Source: Bog-473 sp963766995
Lineage (GTDB): Bacteria; Actinomycetota; Acidimicrobiia; Acidimicrobiales; RAAP-2
Length of the DNA stretch: 64,000 nt
NCBI GenBank assembly: GCA_963766995.1
Contig: CAVYCE010000003.1
Location: forward strand, 1,178,001 to 1,242,000
Direction of reading: 5' to 3'
How positions within the stretch are numbered: position 1 is the stretch's first letter; the number at the start of each line of letters is the position of its first letter. The translations under genes and the position numbers were made by a program. Under the pieces are notes generated by a model that was given only the letters and a program-made list of their open reading frames with translations, made no database searches and was not told where the DNA came from. This document shows positions 7,978 through 16,507 of this stretch, piece by piece.

Positions 7978-8316
7978 ATGGCTGTATGCACTTCGTGCAG
8001 TCAAGAGATGACGGAACACGTGAGCTGCACCGCCCTCTACGTCATCAGGGGCGAAACGTTTGAGGCCATCCGGTGGGGCAAGGAAGCATCGTCGAAGCGG
8101 TGGAAACCTGACTACGACTGCCCGGACTGTGCGACCCCGCTGGGGGGCATGCATCATCCAGGTTGCGACATGGAGGAGTGTCCCAATTGTCTGGGACAGG
8201 CGCTCTCATGCGGCTGTGCGGCGGATGAATCCGACGAGTGTGAGGATGAGTCGGCGTGCTCGGGTAACCCGCGCCACTGCAGGGCCCACCGTTCGTTTCG
8301 CCTACGCCTCAAATAG
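7978..8316 (+). CDS. cysteine-rich zinc-ribbon-like protein
   Basis: A 112-residue soluble protein with a clear ribosome-binding site (AAGGAGG at 7964-7970, seven bases from the ATG). Cysteines are arranged as C4-x2-C7, C17, C48-x2-C51, then HHPGC (59-63), C68-x2-C71, C78-x-C80, and three more before the end, which suggests two or three small zinc-binding modules. The core GGMHHPGCDMEECPNC resembles a conserved actinobacterial protein of unknown function. It is transcribed divergently from the DUF222-HNH gene and converges on sucD. No enzymatic motif is visible; metal binding is inferred from cysteine spacing only. Confidence 0.75.
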   Translation: MAVCTSCSQEMTEHVSCTALYVIRGETFEAIRWGKEASSKRWKPDYDCPDCATPLGGMHHPGCDMEECPNCLGQALSCGCAADESDECEDESACSGNPRHCRAHRSFRLRLK

Positions 8317-8354
8317 GGCGCCTGCCGTCGCAGCACCAAGGATGGCCGAGCCGA

Positions 8355-8378
8355 GCCGCCGGACCTTTGTGCGGCGGC
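8355..8378. terminator. GC-rich hairpin between convergent genes
   Basis: GCCGCCG (8355-8361) and CGGCGGC (8372-8378) form a perfect seven-base stem with a ten-base loop in the 107-base gap where the zinc-ribbon gene and sucD converge. There is no strong U-tract on either strand, so termination, possibly in both directions, is an inference from position. Confidence 0.4.
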
Positions 8379-8423
8379 CAACCACCATGCCGCCCGACAA
8401 CTACCGCAATGGGCAAAGGCGGG

Positions 8424-9314
8424 TTAGCTGAGCCCCCGCACAATGGCGACCATCTTCTCGCCACACTCCGTCGGGTTCTGGGCCACCTGCACTCCGGCAG
8501 CGGTCAGTGCGTCCATCTTGGCCTGAGCCGTGCCCTGCGAGCCCGAGATAATGGCACCAGCGTGCCCCATCTTCCGTCCCGGAGGTGCCGTCACGCCGGC
8601 CACGTAAGCGGCCACGGGCTTGGTCATGCTGTTGGCGATGAACTCAGCGGCCCGCTCTTCTTCCGAGCCGCCGATCTCGCCGATCATCATTACGGCCTTG
8701 GTCTCGGGGTCGGCCTCGAAGGCGGCCAGGCAGTCGATGAAGTTGGTGCCGGGGACGGGGTCGCCGCCGATGCCCACGCAGGTGGTCTGCCCGATGCCCT
8801 GCTGCGACAGCTCGTGCAGGGCTTGATAGGTCAGCGTGCCGGAACGAGACACGATGCCCACCGGTCCGCCGGCCAGAGCGATGTCGCCCGAGGTGATGCC
8901 GATATTGCACTTGCCGGGCGAAATGATGCCCGGGCAGTTAGGACCCAGCAGGCGGGTGCCCGGGTGGTCCTGCAGCAGGCGGTTGTAGGCCAACGCCTCA
9001 TCTTGGGCAGGAATGCCCTCGGTAATGCAGACGATGAAGGCGATCCCAGCTTCGGCCGCCTCAATAATGGCGTCGGCTGCTCCACGCGGCGGCACAGAGA
9101 TGAACGACGCCGTCGCCCCCGTCTCCTTCACCGCTTCGGCCATGGAGGCATACACGGCGATGCCCTCAATCTCCTCACCCCCGCGCTTGGGGTTGGTCCC
9201 ACCCACGATCTTGGTCCCGTAGGCCTTGTTACGGAGCCCGTGGTACAGACCCTGGCTGGTGGGACTGATGCCTTGGATCAAGACCTTGGTGTTCTCGTCG
9301 ACGAAAATGCTCAC
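8424..9314 (-). CDS. sucD: succinate-CoA ligase (ADP-forming), alpha subunit
   Basis: Forms succinyl-CoA synthetase with SucC and makes ATP or GTP from succinyl-CoA in the TCA cycle. The 296 residues include the CoA-binding Rossmann domain (TKVLIQGISPTSQGLYH), LLGPNCPGIISPGKCNIG, SRSGTLTYQ, and GRKMGHAGAI, whose His is phosphorylated in catalysis. The start is GTG 9314 with AGAGGA upstream. A 122-base gap containing tandem repeats separates it from sucC. Icd at the window edge is another TCA-cycle gene. Confidence 0.96.
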   Translation of the reverse strand: MSIFVDENTKVLIQGISPTSQGLYHGLRNKAYGTKIVGGTNPKRGGEEIEGIAVYASMAEAVKETGATASFISVPPRGAADAIIEAAEAGIAFIVCITEGIPAQDEALAYNRLLQDHPGTRLLGPNCPGIISPGKCNIGITSGDIALAGGPVGIVSRSGTLTYQALHELSQQGIGQTTCVGIGGDPVPGTNFIDCLAAFEADPETKAVMMIGEIGGSEEERAAEFIANSMTKPVAAYVAGVTAPPGRKMGHAGAIISGSQGTAQAKMDALTAAGVQVAQNPTECGEKMVAIVRGLS

Positions 9315-9336
9315 GTTCGTTCCTCTGGTTCTGTAT

Positions 9337-9396
9337 GGATCAGTTCGGTGCGGATCAGTTCGGTGCGGATCAGTTCGGTGCGGATCATTGCAGTGC
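9337..9396. repeat. 15-bp tandem repeat in the sucC-sucD gap
   Basis: Plus-strand unit GGATCAGTTCGGTGC occurs at 9337, 9352 and 9367; a fourth unit at 9382 differs at four positions. Looser copies continue to about 9433 (GGTGTGGCTCAGTAG..., GGTTCAGTAGCAGTGC). The array occupies most of the gap between sucC and sucD and would be transcribed in the operon mRNA. It does not form an obvious stem. Confidence 0.9.
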
Positions 9397-9436
9397 GGTG
9401 TGGCTCAGTAGCCGTGCGGTTCAGTAGCAGTGCCGC

Positions 9437-10577
9437 TTAGGCCTGGGCCATCGCCACGGCCCGGCGGGCGGCCTCGAGCATGGTGGGCTCGGCGATCAAC
9501 GAGTCAGACAGGTGATCGGCTAGCAGGGCCCGACCCTCCACCGCATTGGTGCCGTCGAGACGCATCACCACTGGTGAGGACAGCTTGACTCGAGCCATGG
9601 CCTCGATGATGCCCTTGGCCACCTCGTCCACCCTCGTAATACCGCCGAAGATATTGACGAAAATGGAACGAACCGCCGGGTCGGCGTTGATGACCTCGAG
9701 TGCAGCGGCCATGACGTCGGCGTTGGCGCCGCCGCCGATGTCGAGAAAGTTGGCGGCTGCGCCACCGGCTTGGGTGACGACATCGAGCGTGCTCATGGCC
9801 AGGCCGGCGCCGTTGGCAATGATGCCGACTGAGCCCTCGAGGCCGATGTAGTTGAGCCCCTTCTCCTTGGCCATCTTCTCGCGGGTCGATGTCAGAGTCG
9901 TCCTCGAACTCCTCCCACTCGGGGTGGCGGAAGGTGGCGTTCTCGTCCAGCGTGACCTTGGCGTCCAGGGCGTGGACCTTGCCTTCCGGCGTCAGGATCA
10001 AGGGGTTGATCTCGGCCAGGTCGCAGTCACCTTCCACGTAGCAGTGGTACAGACGCACCAACAGAGTGGCCGCTTGCTCGCGCGCTTCGGGGTCGAGGTT
10101 GGCCCGGTTGACCCAGTCCAGCGCTGTGGCCTCGTCCAGGCCCACGATGGGGTCAATGTGCAACATGGCGATGGCGTCGGGGTTGGTGACCGCCACTTCC
10201 TCAATCTCCACGCCGCCCTCGGCCGACAACATGCCCAGGTGCATCTTGTTGGGGCGGTCGAGCGTGAAGCTGGCGTAGTACTCCTTGGCGATGTCCGAGG
10301 CGTGCTCGACCCACAGCCGCTTGACCACGTGCCCCTTGATGTCGAGCCCGATGATGTTCCCGGCGTGCAGGCGCACCTCGTCGGCGTCGGCGGCCAGCTT
10401 CACGCCTCCGGCCTTGCCCCGGCCCCCCACCTTGACCTGAGCCTTCACCACCACGGGATAGCCGGCCTCATCCGCCTGCGCCACAGCCTCATCGACTGTG
10501 TCGGCCACGCCACCGGGCGAAGTCGGAATGCCGAAGCGGGCGAAGTACTGCTTGCCCTGGTACTCGTAGAGATCCAC
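9437..10577 (-). pseudogene. sucC: succinate-CoA ligase beta subunit, frameshifted as sequenced
   Basis: The reading frame from GTG 10577 (AAGGAGAAGG upstream) encodes a good SucC N-terminus: MDLYEYQGKQYFARFGIP, the ATP-grasp segment VVVKAQVKVGGRGKAGGVK and CDLAEINPLIL. At 9878-9883, after DDSDIDPR, the frame changes and the rest of SucC (GLNYIGLEGSVGIIANGAG, FLDIGGGA, IFVNIFGGI) continues in another frame to 9437. The junction reads CCGCGAGAAG; restoring one CG (CCGCGCGAGAAG) gives DPREKMAKEKGLNY, which matches the spacing of DPRE...LNY in E. coli SucC and a 380-residue protein. The gene is needed for the SucCD complex, so a sequence or assembly error is more likely than true loss. Confidence 0.85.
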
Positions 10578-10603
10578 TGCGATGCCTTCTCCTTGTATCG
10601 GTT

Positions 10604-10654
10604 GAAACTGTGGGTTCTTTGAAACTGTGGCTTATTTGAAAGGTTGGGATGTTG
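10604..10654. repeat. 17-bp tandem repeat upstream of sucC
   Basis: GAAACTGTGGGTTCTTT (10604-10620) and GAAACTGTGGCTTATTT (10621-10637) differ at two positions; a degenerate third unit follows to 10654. The array starts 26 bases in front of the sucC GTG, in the likely 5' untranslated region. Confidence 0.8.
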
Positions 10655-10714
10655 CCTAAAAGGTGATTGCCTCAGCGACAGTTGAACAGCGGGACGGCGG
10701 CGCGGCCCGAACGG

Positions 10715-11131
10715 TCAGCCGTCGAGAGCTTCCTCCCGCGCATCGAGTGCTTCGCCCAGCCAGCTGCCGATGGAATCGAGCGAAGAACCCGGCGGGAAGA
10801 CGGCAGCCACACCCTGCTCCTTGAGCACCGGAATGTCGGCGTCGGGAATGATGCCACCGGCGATGACCAACACGTCCGATCGGCCGGCGTCGGCCAGCAG
10901 TGCGATGACCCTCGGGATGAGCGTGAGGTGCGCCCCCGAAAGCAGAGACAACCCGACGGCATCGGCGTCCTCTTGCACCACGGCCTGCACGATCTGCTCC
11001 GGCGTCTGGTGCAGCCCGGTGTAGACCACTTCGAAACCGCTGTCGCGCAGTGCGCGAGCGATGACCTTGGCCCCCCGATCGTGGCCATCGAGCCCGGGCT
11101 TGGCTACGACTACCCTGTAGGGACGCCTCAT
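10715..11131 (-). CDS. stand-alone cobalamin (B12)-binding domain protein, methylmalonyl-CoA mutase C-terminal type
   Basis: A 138-residue protein made only of the B12-binding fold found at the C-terminus of methylmalonyl-CoA mutase. KPGLDGHDRGAKV (residues 11-23) is the DxHxxG motif whose His17 would be the lower cobalt ligand; GLSLLSGAH and VIAGGIIPDAD are the following SxL and GG motifs. In actinobacteria such proteins partner a separate mutase large subunit (methylmalonyl-, ethylmalonyl- or isobutyryl-CoA mutase); no large subunit is nearby. A link to the adjacent sucCD through succinyl-CoA is plausible but inferred. Confidence 0.88.
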   Translation of the reverse strand: MRRPYRVVVAKPGLDGHDRGAKVIARALRDSGFEVVYTGLHQTPEQIVQAVVQEDADAVGLSLLSGAHLTLIPRVIALLADAGRSDVLVIAGGIIPDADIPVLKEQGVAAVFPPGSSLDSIGSWLGEALDAREEALDG

Positions 11132-11180
11132 GAGGCCTCGATGATACGGACGCCCAGCGTGAGGCGCCAGACCGCCTCCT

Positions 11181-11201
11181 GGGGGCCGGCCTGAGGCCCC
11201 C
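11181..11201 (-). terminator. hairpin after pcrA
   Basis: GGGGGCC (11181-11187) pairs with GGCCCCC (11195-11201) around a seven-base loop, in the 88-base gap between pcrA and the B12-binding gene. No U-tract follows on the minus strand, so it may terminate, attenuate or only protect the message end. Confidence 0.4.
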
Positions 11202-11219
11202 TCCGATCAGGGCGCAATC

Positions 11220-13532
11220 TCAAGACCGGTGGAGCGGTGTCGCCGACAGCAGCAGGCTCTTTTTGCCCACCGAATCGAAGTCGACCGTGGCCTGGGCCCT
11301 GGATCCCTCGCCCTTGGTATCGATGACCACGCCTCGGCCCCAATGGTCGTGAATGACCTCGTCCCCCGCCACCAGAGCCAGCTCCTCGGCTCCGGTAGTC
11401 GAGCGCGGTCCGATGGGCCGCATGGACATGGGCTCGCTGGGCCGGAACTTGGAGGAGCCAAAGGGGGACTCGTAACTGGACTCATAACTGGACTTATCGG
11501 TGGACGACCCACCAGAGGTATCCCTCTCCCATCGATCGCCGCCCGTGGAGTAATTCCGCTGCTGGCGGGTGGTGACCAGCCCCACGTCTTCAATCAGCTC
11601 CGAAGGGATCTCTCCCAGGAAGCGGCTCGGGATGTTGTGCTGGGTCCGTCCCCAAATGGTGCGCACCCAGGCATGCGAAACGGCCAGGTGGCGCCGAGCG
11701 CGGGTGATGCCCACGTAGAAAAGCCGACGCTCCTCTTCCAGCTCCAAGGGTTCCCCGATCGAGCGGAAATGGGGGAAGATTCCGTCCTCAAGACCCACCA
11801 CGAAGACGGCGGGAAACTCCAGCCCCTTGGCCGTATGCAGCGTCATGAGCGAGACCCGAGTGCCGTCGCCGTCGATCTCGTCAGAGTCAGCGACGAGGGC
11901 CACGGTTTCGAGGAAACCGACCACGTCGTCGAATTCACCAGCCACCGAGCCCAGCTCGGCGATGTTCTCAATCCGACCATCGGCCTCGTGCGTGTGCTCG
12001 GCCACCAGCTCGGCCATGTATCCGGAACGATCGGCCACCAGTTGGACGAAATCGGCTGGGTTGACCGTCGAGACCAGAGGCCGCAGCTCGGCCAGGGTTT
12101 TGGACAGCTGCTGCGCACCTTTCAGCGCCTTGGCTGACAAACCGGCTTCTTCAGCTCGGTCAATGGCCTCGGCGAATGACACCCGCTCGGTCTGGGCCCA
12201 GGCCGCCAGGCGGGCCACCGAAGTATCGCCGATCCCTCGCTTGGGCACATTCACAATGCGCCGGGCCGATACCTCGTCGTCCGGGTTAGCCAGCACCCGC
12301 ACGTAGGCCAGGATGTCTTTGACTTCCTTGCGGTCGTAGAACTTGGCCCCGCCGACCACCTTGTATGGGATGCCGGTGAAGATGAACGAGTCCTCCAGCG
12401 CCCGGCTCTGCGCGTTGGTGCGATAGAAGATCGCCACGTCCCCCCAGGACAACGATTCGGCCGCTCGCAGACGCAGGATCTCTCCGGAAATCCACGATGC
12501 CTCGTCCCGTTCGTCTTCGGCCCGGTAGCGCCGCACCGGATCACCGGCGTCGCCCACGGTGAACAGCTGCTTGGGGGGGCGGCCCAGGTTGTTGGCGATT
12601 ACCGCGTTGGCCGCGCTCAGAATGTTCTGGGTGGAACGGAAGTTCTGTTCCAAGACAATGGTGGTCGCATGGGGGAAGGCCTGCTCGAATTCCAAGATGT
12701 TGCGGATGTCGGCTCCACGCCATTTGTAGACGGACTGGTCGGAATCGCCCACCACGCAGACGTTGCCGTGCGCCTGAGCGATGAGTTTCACGATCTCGTT
12801 TTGGGCCCGGTTGGTGTCTTGGAATTCGTCGACCAGCACGTGCCGGAAGCGCTCCTGGTAGGCCTCCCTGACATCGTCGCAGGCCTGCAGCAGGTTGGCG
12901 GTCACCATCAGTAGGTCATCGAAGTCCAGTGCATTGGCGGCCAACAGACGCTGTTGGTATTCCACGTACACGTCGGCGATGCGCCGACGGAAAGGGTCCG
13001 GCTCGGATCGAGCCGACTCCCGGAACGTCTCGAAGTCGATGAGTTCGGACTTGGCCTGGCCGATGACGGCGGCGACGGAGCGAGAAGGAAGGCGCTTCGT
13101 ATCGAGACCAAACTCGGCGATGATCATCTCGATCAGCCGACGGGAGTCGGTGTCGTCGTACACCGTGAACTGCGACCGGTAGCCCAGCCGGTCGGCGTGC
13201 GAGCGCAAAATACGCAGACAAGACGAATGGAACGTCGACACCCACATCTTTTCTCCGGCTGGCCCGATCAGGTCGGCCACCCGGCTTCTCATCTCACCCG
13301 CCGCTTTGTTGGTGAAGGTGATAGCCAGTACGCCCCAGGTCGGCGCGTCGCCGGTGGCCAACAGGTGAGCGATGCGGCGTGTCAGCACCCGCGTCTTGCC
13401 CGAACCCGCTCCGGCCACCACCAGCAGCGGACCACCTCGGTGCTCGACGGCGGCGCGCTGGGGCAGCGTCAGGTCGTCAACCAGCGAGGCAGGGCTGAGG
13501 TCGAGGGCGCCGCCGAATCCCGGGAGGGTCAT
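11220..13532 (-). CDS. pcrA: ATP-dependent DNA helicase, UvrD/PcrA type
   Basis: Superfamily 1A 3'-5' helicase for DNA repair and removal of replication or transcription blocks. Motifs run in order: Q motif LTLPQRAAV, Walker A AGAGSGKT (residues 40-47), motif Ia ITFTNKAAGEM, motif II VDEFQDTN, motif III GDSDQSVYKWRGAD, motif IV LEQNFRS, motif V SLMTLHTAKGLEF and motif VI LFYVGITRAR. The C-terminal tail has a Ser/Tyr-rich stretch and a Tudor-like end (DHWGRGVVIDTKGEG), typical of actinobacterial PcrA. ATG 13532 overlaps the guaA stop (ATGA); the open frame starts two codons earlier. Product about 770 residues. Confidence 0.95.
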   Translation of the reverse strand: MTLPGFGGALDLSPASLVDDLTLPQRAAVEHRGGPLLVVAGAGSGKTRVLTRRIAHLLATGDAPTWGVLAITFTNKAAGEMRSRVADLIGPAGEKMWVSTFHSSCLRILRSHADRLGYRSQFTVYDDTDSRRLIEMIIAEFGLDTKRLPSRSVAAVIGQAKSELIDFETFRESARSEPDPFRRRIADVYVEYQQRLLAANALDFDDLLMVTANLLQACDDVREAYQERFRHVLVDEFQDTNRAQNEIVKLIAQAHGNVCVVGDSDQSVYKWRGADIRNILEFEQAFPHATTIVLEQNFRSTQNILSAANAVIANNLGRPPKQLFTVGDAGDPVRRYRAEDERDEASWISGEILRLRAAESLSWGDVAIFYRTNAQSRALEDSFIFTGIPYKVVGGAKFYDRKEVKDILAYVRVLANPDDEVSARRIVNVPKRGIGDTSVARLAAWAQTERVSFAEAIDRAEEAGLSAKALKGAQQLSKTLAELRPLVSTVNPADFVQLVADRSGYMAELVAEHTHEADGRIENIAELGSVAGEFDDVVGFLETVALVADSDEIDGDGTRVSLMTLHTAKGLEFPAVFVVGLEDGIFPHFRSIGEPLELEEERRLFYVGITRARRHLAVSHAWVRTIWGRTQHNIPSRFLGEIPSELIEDVGLVTTRQQRNYSTGGDRWERDTSGGSSTDKSSYESSYESPFGSSKFRPSEPMSMRPIGPRSTTGAEELALVAGDEVIHDHWGRGVVIDTKGEGSRAQATVDFDSVGKKSLLLSATPLHRS

Positions 13533-15094
13533 TCCCACTCAATGGTGCCGGGCGGTTTCGATGTCACATCGAGCGCCACCCGGTTAACTCCCTCGACCTC
13601 GTTGATGATGCGCGAGGCGATGCGCTCCACCAGGTCGTAGGGCAGTCGAGCCCAGTCCGCCGTCATGGCGTCGTCACTGGTGACGGCCCGGATGACGATG
13701 GGATAGGCGTACGTGCGGCCGTCGCCCATGACGCCGACGGTGCGCACGGCCGGCATGACGGCAAAGCTCTGCCACAGTTCCCGGTACAGGCCGGCCCGGC
13801 GGATTTCTTCGACCACCACGGCGTCGGCGTTGCGCAGAATCTCGGCCCGCTCCGGCGTGACCTCACCGATGATGCGCACGCCCAAGCCCGGTCCGGGGAA
13901 GGGCTGGCGCCAGACGATCTCGTGGGGCAAGCCCAACTCCTCGCCCACCGCCCGCACCTCGTCCTTGAAGAGCAGGCGCAAGGGCTCGACCAGGTCGAAG
14001 GCCAGGTCGTCGGGGAGACCACCCACGTTGTGGTGCGACTTGATGTTGGCCGCGGTGTCGCTGCCCGACTCAATGACGTCGGGATACAGCGTGCCTTGCA
14101 CCAGGAACTTCGGCCCGGCCTCTCCTTCATCCTCCAACGCGCCGTCTCCCGCTCCCAAGTCACGGGCCACTTCCTCGAAGATGCGGATGAAGAGCTCGCC
14201 GATGATCTTGCGCTTGCGCTCGGGATCGGTCACCCCGGCCAGCGCTGCAAAGTAACGGTCGGCCGCCTTGACATGGATGAGGTCAATTTTGAACTGGCGT
14301 CGGAAGGTGTCCTCCACCTGGTCCGCTTCGCCCGAGCGCATGAGTCCGGTGTCCACGAAGACACAGGTGAGCTGATCGCCGATGGCCTTATGGACCAGCG
14401 CCGCCGCCACCGCCGAGTCCACACCGCCGCTGAGTGCGCACAACACCCGGTCCTTACCCACTTGCGCCTGCACCGCGGCCACCTGTTGCTCAATAATGGA
14501 GACATTCGTCCATGACGGCAGGCACCCACAGACGTCGATCAGGAAATGCTCGAATACTTCACTGCCTCGCTCGGTGTGGACCACCTCGGGGTGGAATTGC
14601 ACGGCAAAGAGCTTGCGCTCGGGATTGTGCATGGCCGCCACCGGGGCATCGGTCGAGGTGGCAGTGGCCACAAAGCCCTCGGGGGGAGCAGTGATGGCAT
14701 CACCGTGGCTCATCCAAACCTGCGACGTCGCCGGCCAATCCGGGCAAAGCGGCGAACTGCCCGTCAACGACAACTCGGTACGGCCGTACTCACCCCGGCC
14801 GGTGTGCGACACGGTGCCACCAAGCTGCAGCGCAATGAGTTGTGCGCCGTAGCAGAGGCCCAAAATGGGGATGCCCAATTCGTAGACGCCGGGGTCGATG
14901 GTGGGGGCCGGCGTCTCGTACACGGACTTGGGCCCGCCCGAAAAGATGATGCCCTTGGGATTGCGGGCCTTGATCTCCTCGACGCTGATGGTGGAAGCGA
15001 CGATCTCGGAGTAGACGTGCTGCTCGCGTACTCGGCGGGCAATCAGGCGGGCGTACTGAGCCCCGAAGTCAACGACGAGGACGGTCTCCGTCAC
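13529..15094 (-). CDS. guaA: GMP synthase (glutamine-hydrolysing)
   Basis: Aminates XMP to GMP with glutamine and ATP. The N-terminal class I glutaminase domain has nucleophile Cys81 in ILGLCYGAQ and the His-Glu pair in FHPEVVHTERG. The ATP-pyrophosphatase domain has the P-loop ALSGGVDSAV, and the C-terminal dimerisation domain ends in KPPGTIEWE, the normal GMP synthase terminus. GTG 15094 is chosen because homology begins at TVLVVDFGAQ; the frame is open to 15154 without family similarity. The product is 521 residues. It sits directly downstream of guaB3, forming a guanine-nucleotide unit. Confidence 0.95.
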   Translation of the reverse strand: MTETVLVVDFGAQYARLIARRVREQHVYSEIVASTISVEEIKARNPKGIIFSGGPKSVYETPAPTIDPGVYELGIPILGLCYGAQLIALQLGGTVSHTGRGEYGRTELSLTGSSPLCPDWPATSQVWMSHGDAITAPPEGFVATATSTDAPVAAMHNPERKLFAVQFHPEVVHTERGSEVFEHFLIDVCGCLPSWTNVSIIEQQVAAVQAQVGKDRVLCALSGGVDSAVAAALVHKAIGDQLTCVFVDTGLMRSGEADQVEDTFRRQFKIDLIHVKAADRYFAALAGVTDPERKRKIIGELFIRIFEEVARDLGAGDGALEDEGEAGPKFLVQGTLYPDVIESGSDTAANIKSHHNVGGLPDDLAFDLVEPLRLLFKDEVRAVGEELGLPHEIVWRQPFPGPGLGVRIIGEVTPERAEILRNADAVVVEEIRRAGLYRELWQSFAVMPAVRTVGVMGDGRTYAYPIVIRAVTSDDAMTADWARLPYDLVERIASRIINEVEGVNRVALDVTSKPPGTIEWE

Positions 15095-15134
15095 CGGTCC
15101 CGATTCAAAAAGGCCCGGATGGCGTGCGGTCGGG

Positions 15135-16298
15135 TCAATGGCCCATACCCACACCCTGCGACCGCTGGAAGAACTTCCCTTCGGTCTGCAGCGAGGGGGC
15201 GACCATGACCTCGGCCTTTTGGAATTCCTTCACCGTCTCGTAGCCACAGGTGGCCATGGCGGTGCGCAGGGCGCCGAACAAGTTCATTCGGCCGTCGTTC
15301 TCATGAGCGGGGCCAAGCAGGATCTCCCGCAGGCTGCCCCGGACTGCGGTGCGGACACGGGCGCCACGAGGAAGGGTCGGGTGGAACGTCGCCATGCCCC
15401 AGTGGAAACCGCGGGCCGGGGCCTCGAAGGCCGACGAAAGTGGCGAACCGATCATGACGGCGTCGGCGCCACAGGCAATGGCCTTAGCCACATCGCCGCC
15501 CTTGGACATGCCGCCGTCGGCAATCACATGGACATAGACGCCAGTCTCATCCAGGTGACGCATGCGGGCGCCGGCGACGTCAGCGATGGCGGTGGCCTGC
15601 GGCACGCCGATGCCGAGCACCCCACGCGAGGTACAGGCATTGCCAGGTCCAATACCAACCAGGACACCAACAGCGCCGGTACGCATGAGGTGCAGTCCGG
15701 CTTGGTAAGAAGCACAGCCACCCACAATGACCGGGATGTCGAACTCACGAATGAACTTCTTGAGGTTCAGTGGCTCGGCCGTCTTCGAAACGTGCTCAGC
15801 CGACACCACGGTGCCCTGAATGACCAGTATGTCGAGCTCGGCATCCAAGCAGGCTTTGGCGAACTCCTGCGTCTTCTGCGGCGTAACAGAGGCTGCGGTC
15901 GTGATCCCGCCTGCCTTCATTTCCTTAATGCGAGCGGTCACCAGCTCCGGGATGATCGGTTCCTGGTACATCTGCTGCATACGGGCCGTGGCCTTGTCGT
16001 CGTCCAGCTCGCGGATCTCGTCGAACAGCGGCATGGGGTCCTCGTAGCGAGTCCACAGACCCTCGAGGTTCAGGACGCCGAGCCCACCGAGCTTGCCTAG
16101 CTCGATCGCAGTAGTCGGGCTGATCACGCCGTCCATGGCGGAGCCCAGCATGGGCAGTTCGAATTGATAGGCGTCGATCTGCCACGAGATGTCGACGTCC
16201 TCCGGATCGCGGGTGCGCCGACTGGGCACGATGGCGATGTCGTCAAAGCCGTAGGCCTGCCGACCGGATTTGAAAATGCCGATCTCGATCTCTGCCAT
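15135..16298 (-). CDS. guaB3: GuaB3 family IMP dehydrogenase-related protein
   Basis: A 387-residue TIM-barrel protein of the IMPDH/GMP reductase superfamily. GIGPGNACTSRGVLGIGVPQ contains the catalytic-loop Cys222, and VHVIADGGMSKGGDVAKAIACGADAVMIGSPL is the phosphate-binding part. It lacks CBS domains, as GuaB3 proteins do. As I recall, a cyanobacterial GuaB3 has been reported to act as a GMP reductase; activity here is inferred. The start ATG 16298 has an excellent GGAGGG site; the frame is open 16 codons further up. Its position in front of guaA supports a role in guanine nucleotide balance. The classical guaB is not in the window. Confidence 0.88.
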   Translation of the reverse strand: MAEIEIGIFKSGRQAYGFDDIAIVPSRRTRDPEDVDISWQIDAYQFELPMLGSAMDGVISPTTAIELGKLGGLGVLNLEGLWTRYEDPMPLFDEIRELDDDKATARMQQMYQEPIIPELVTARIKEMKAGGITTAASVTPQKTQEFAKACLDAELDILVIQGTVVSAEHVSKTAEPLNLKKFIREFDIPVIVGGCASYQAGLHLMRTGAVGVLVGIGPGNACTSRGVLGIGVPQATAIADVAGARMRHLDETGVYVHVIADGGMSKGGDVAKAIACGADAVMIGSPLSSAFEAPARGFHWGMATFHPTLPRGARVRTAVRGSLREILLGPAHENDGRMNLFGALRTAMATCGYETVKEFQKAEVMVAPSLQTEGKFFQRSQGVGMGH

Positions 16299-16507
16299 GT
16301 GTTCGCCCTCCGGCATTCGATGGGGCCGGTACGGCTCACGGTCCACACCGGCATGTCAAAAGCGAACGCCGGGCCGACACGCCGACGATCCTTCACTTTA
16401 CTCGGTGGGACTGTCCGTCCCGACCAACTTGCCGGCCTTTTTCGAGGGGACCAGGCCCTTCTCACTCTACGCGGCTGCGTGTCCGCTGGTGATGCCAAAC
16501 TCCGACC

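Noticed and set aside
9337..10654. Repeats around sucC considered as transposon ends or attachment sites.
   Set aside because: They are direct tandem units, not inverted or separated pairs, and no integrase or transposase is near.
11128..11343. Short minus-strand frame between pcrA and the B12-binding gene.
   Set aside because: It overlaps the pcrA 3' end in another frame, is Arg/Gly-rich and shows no homology.
16299..16507. TTGACA-like sequence upstream of guaB3 as a promoter.
   Set aside because: A perfect -35 hexamer occurs on the minus strand, but no acceptable -10 box follows at 16-19 bases.
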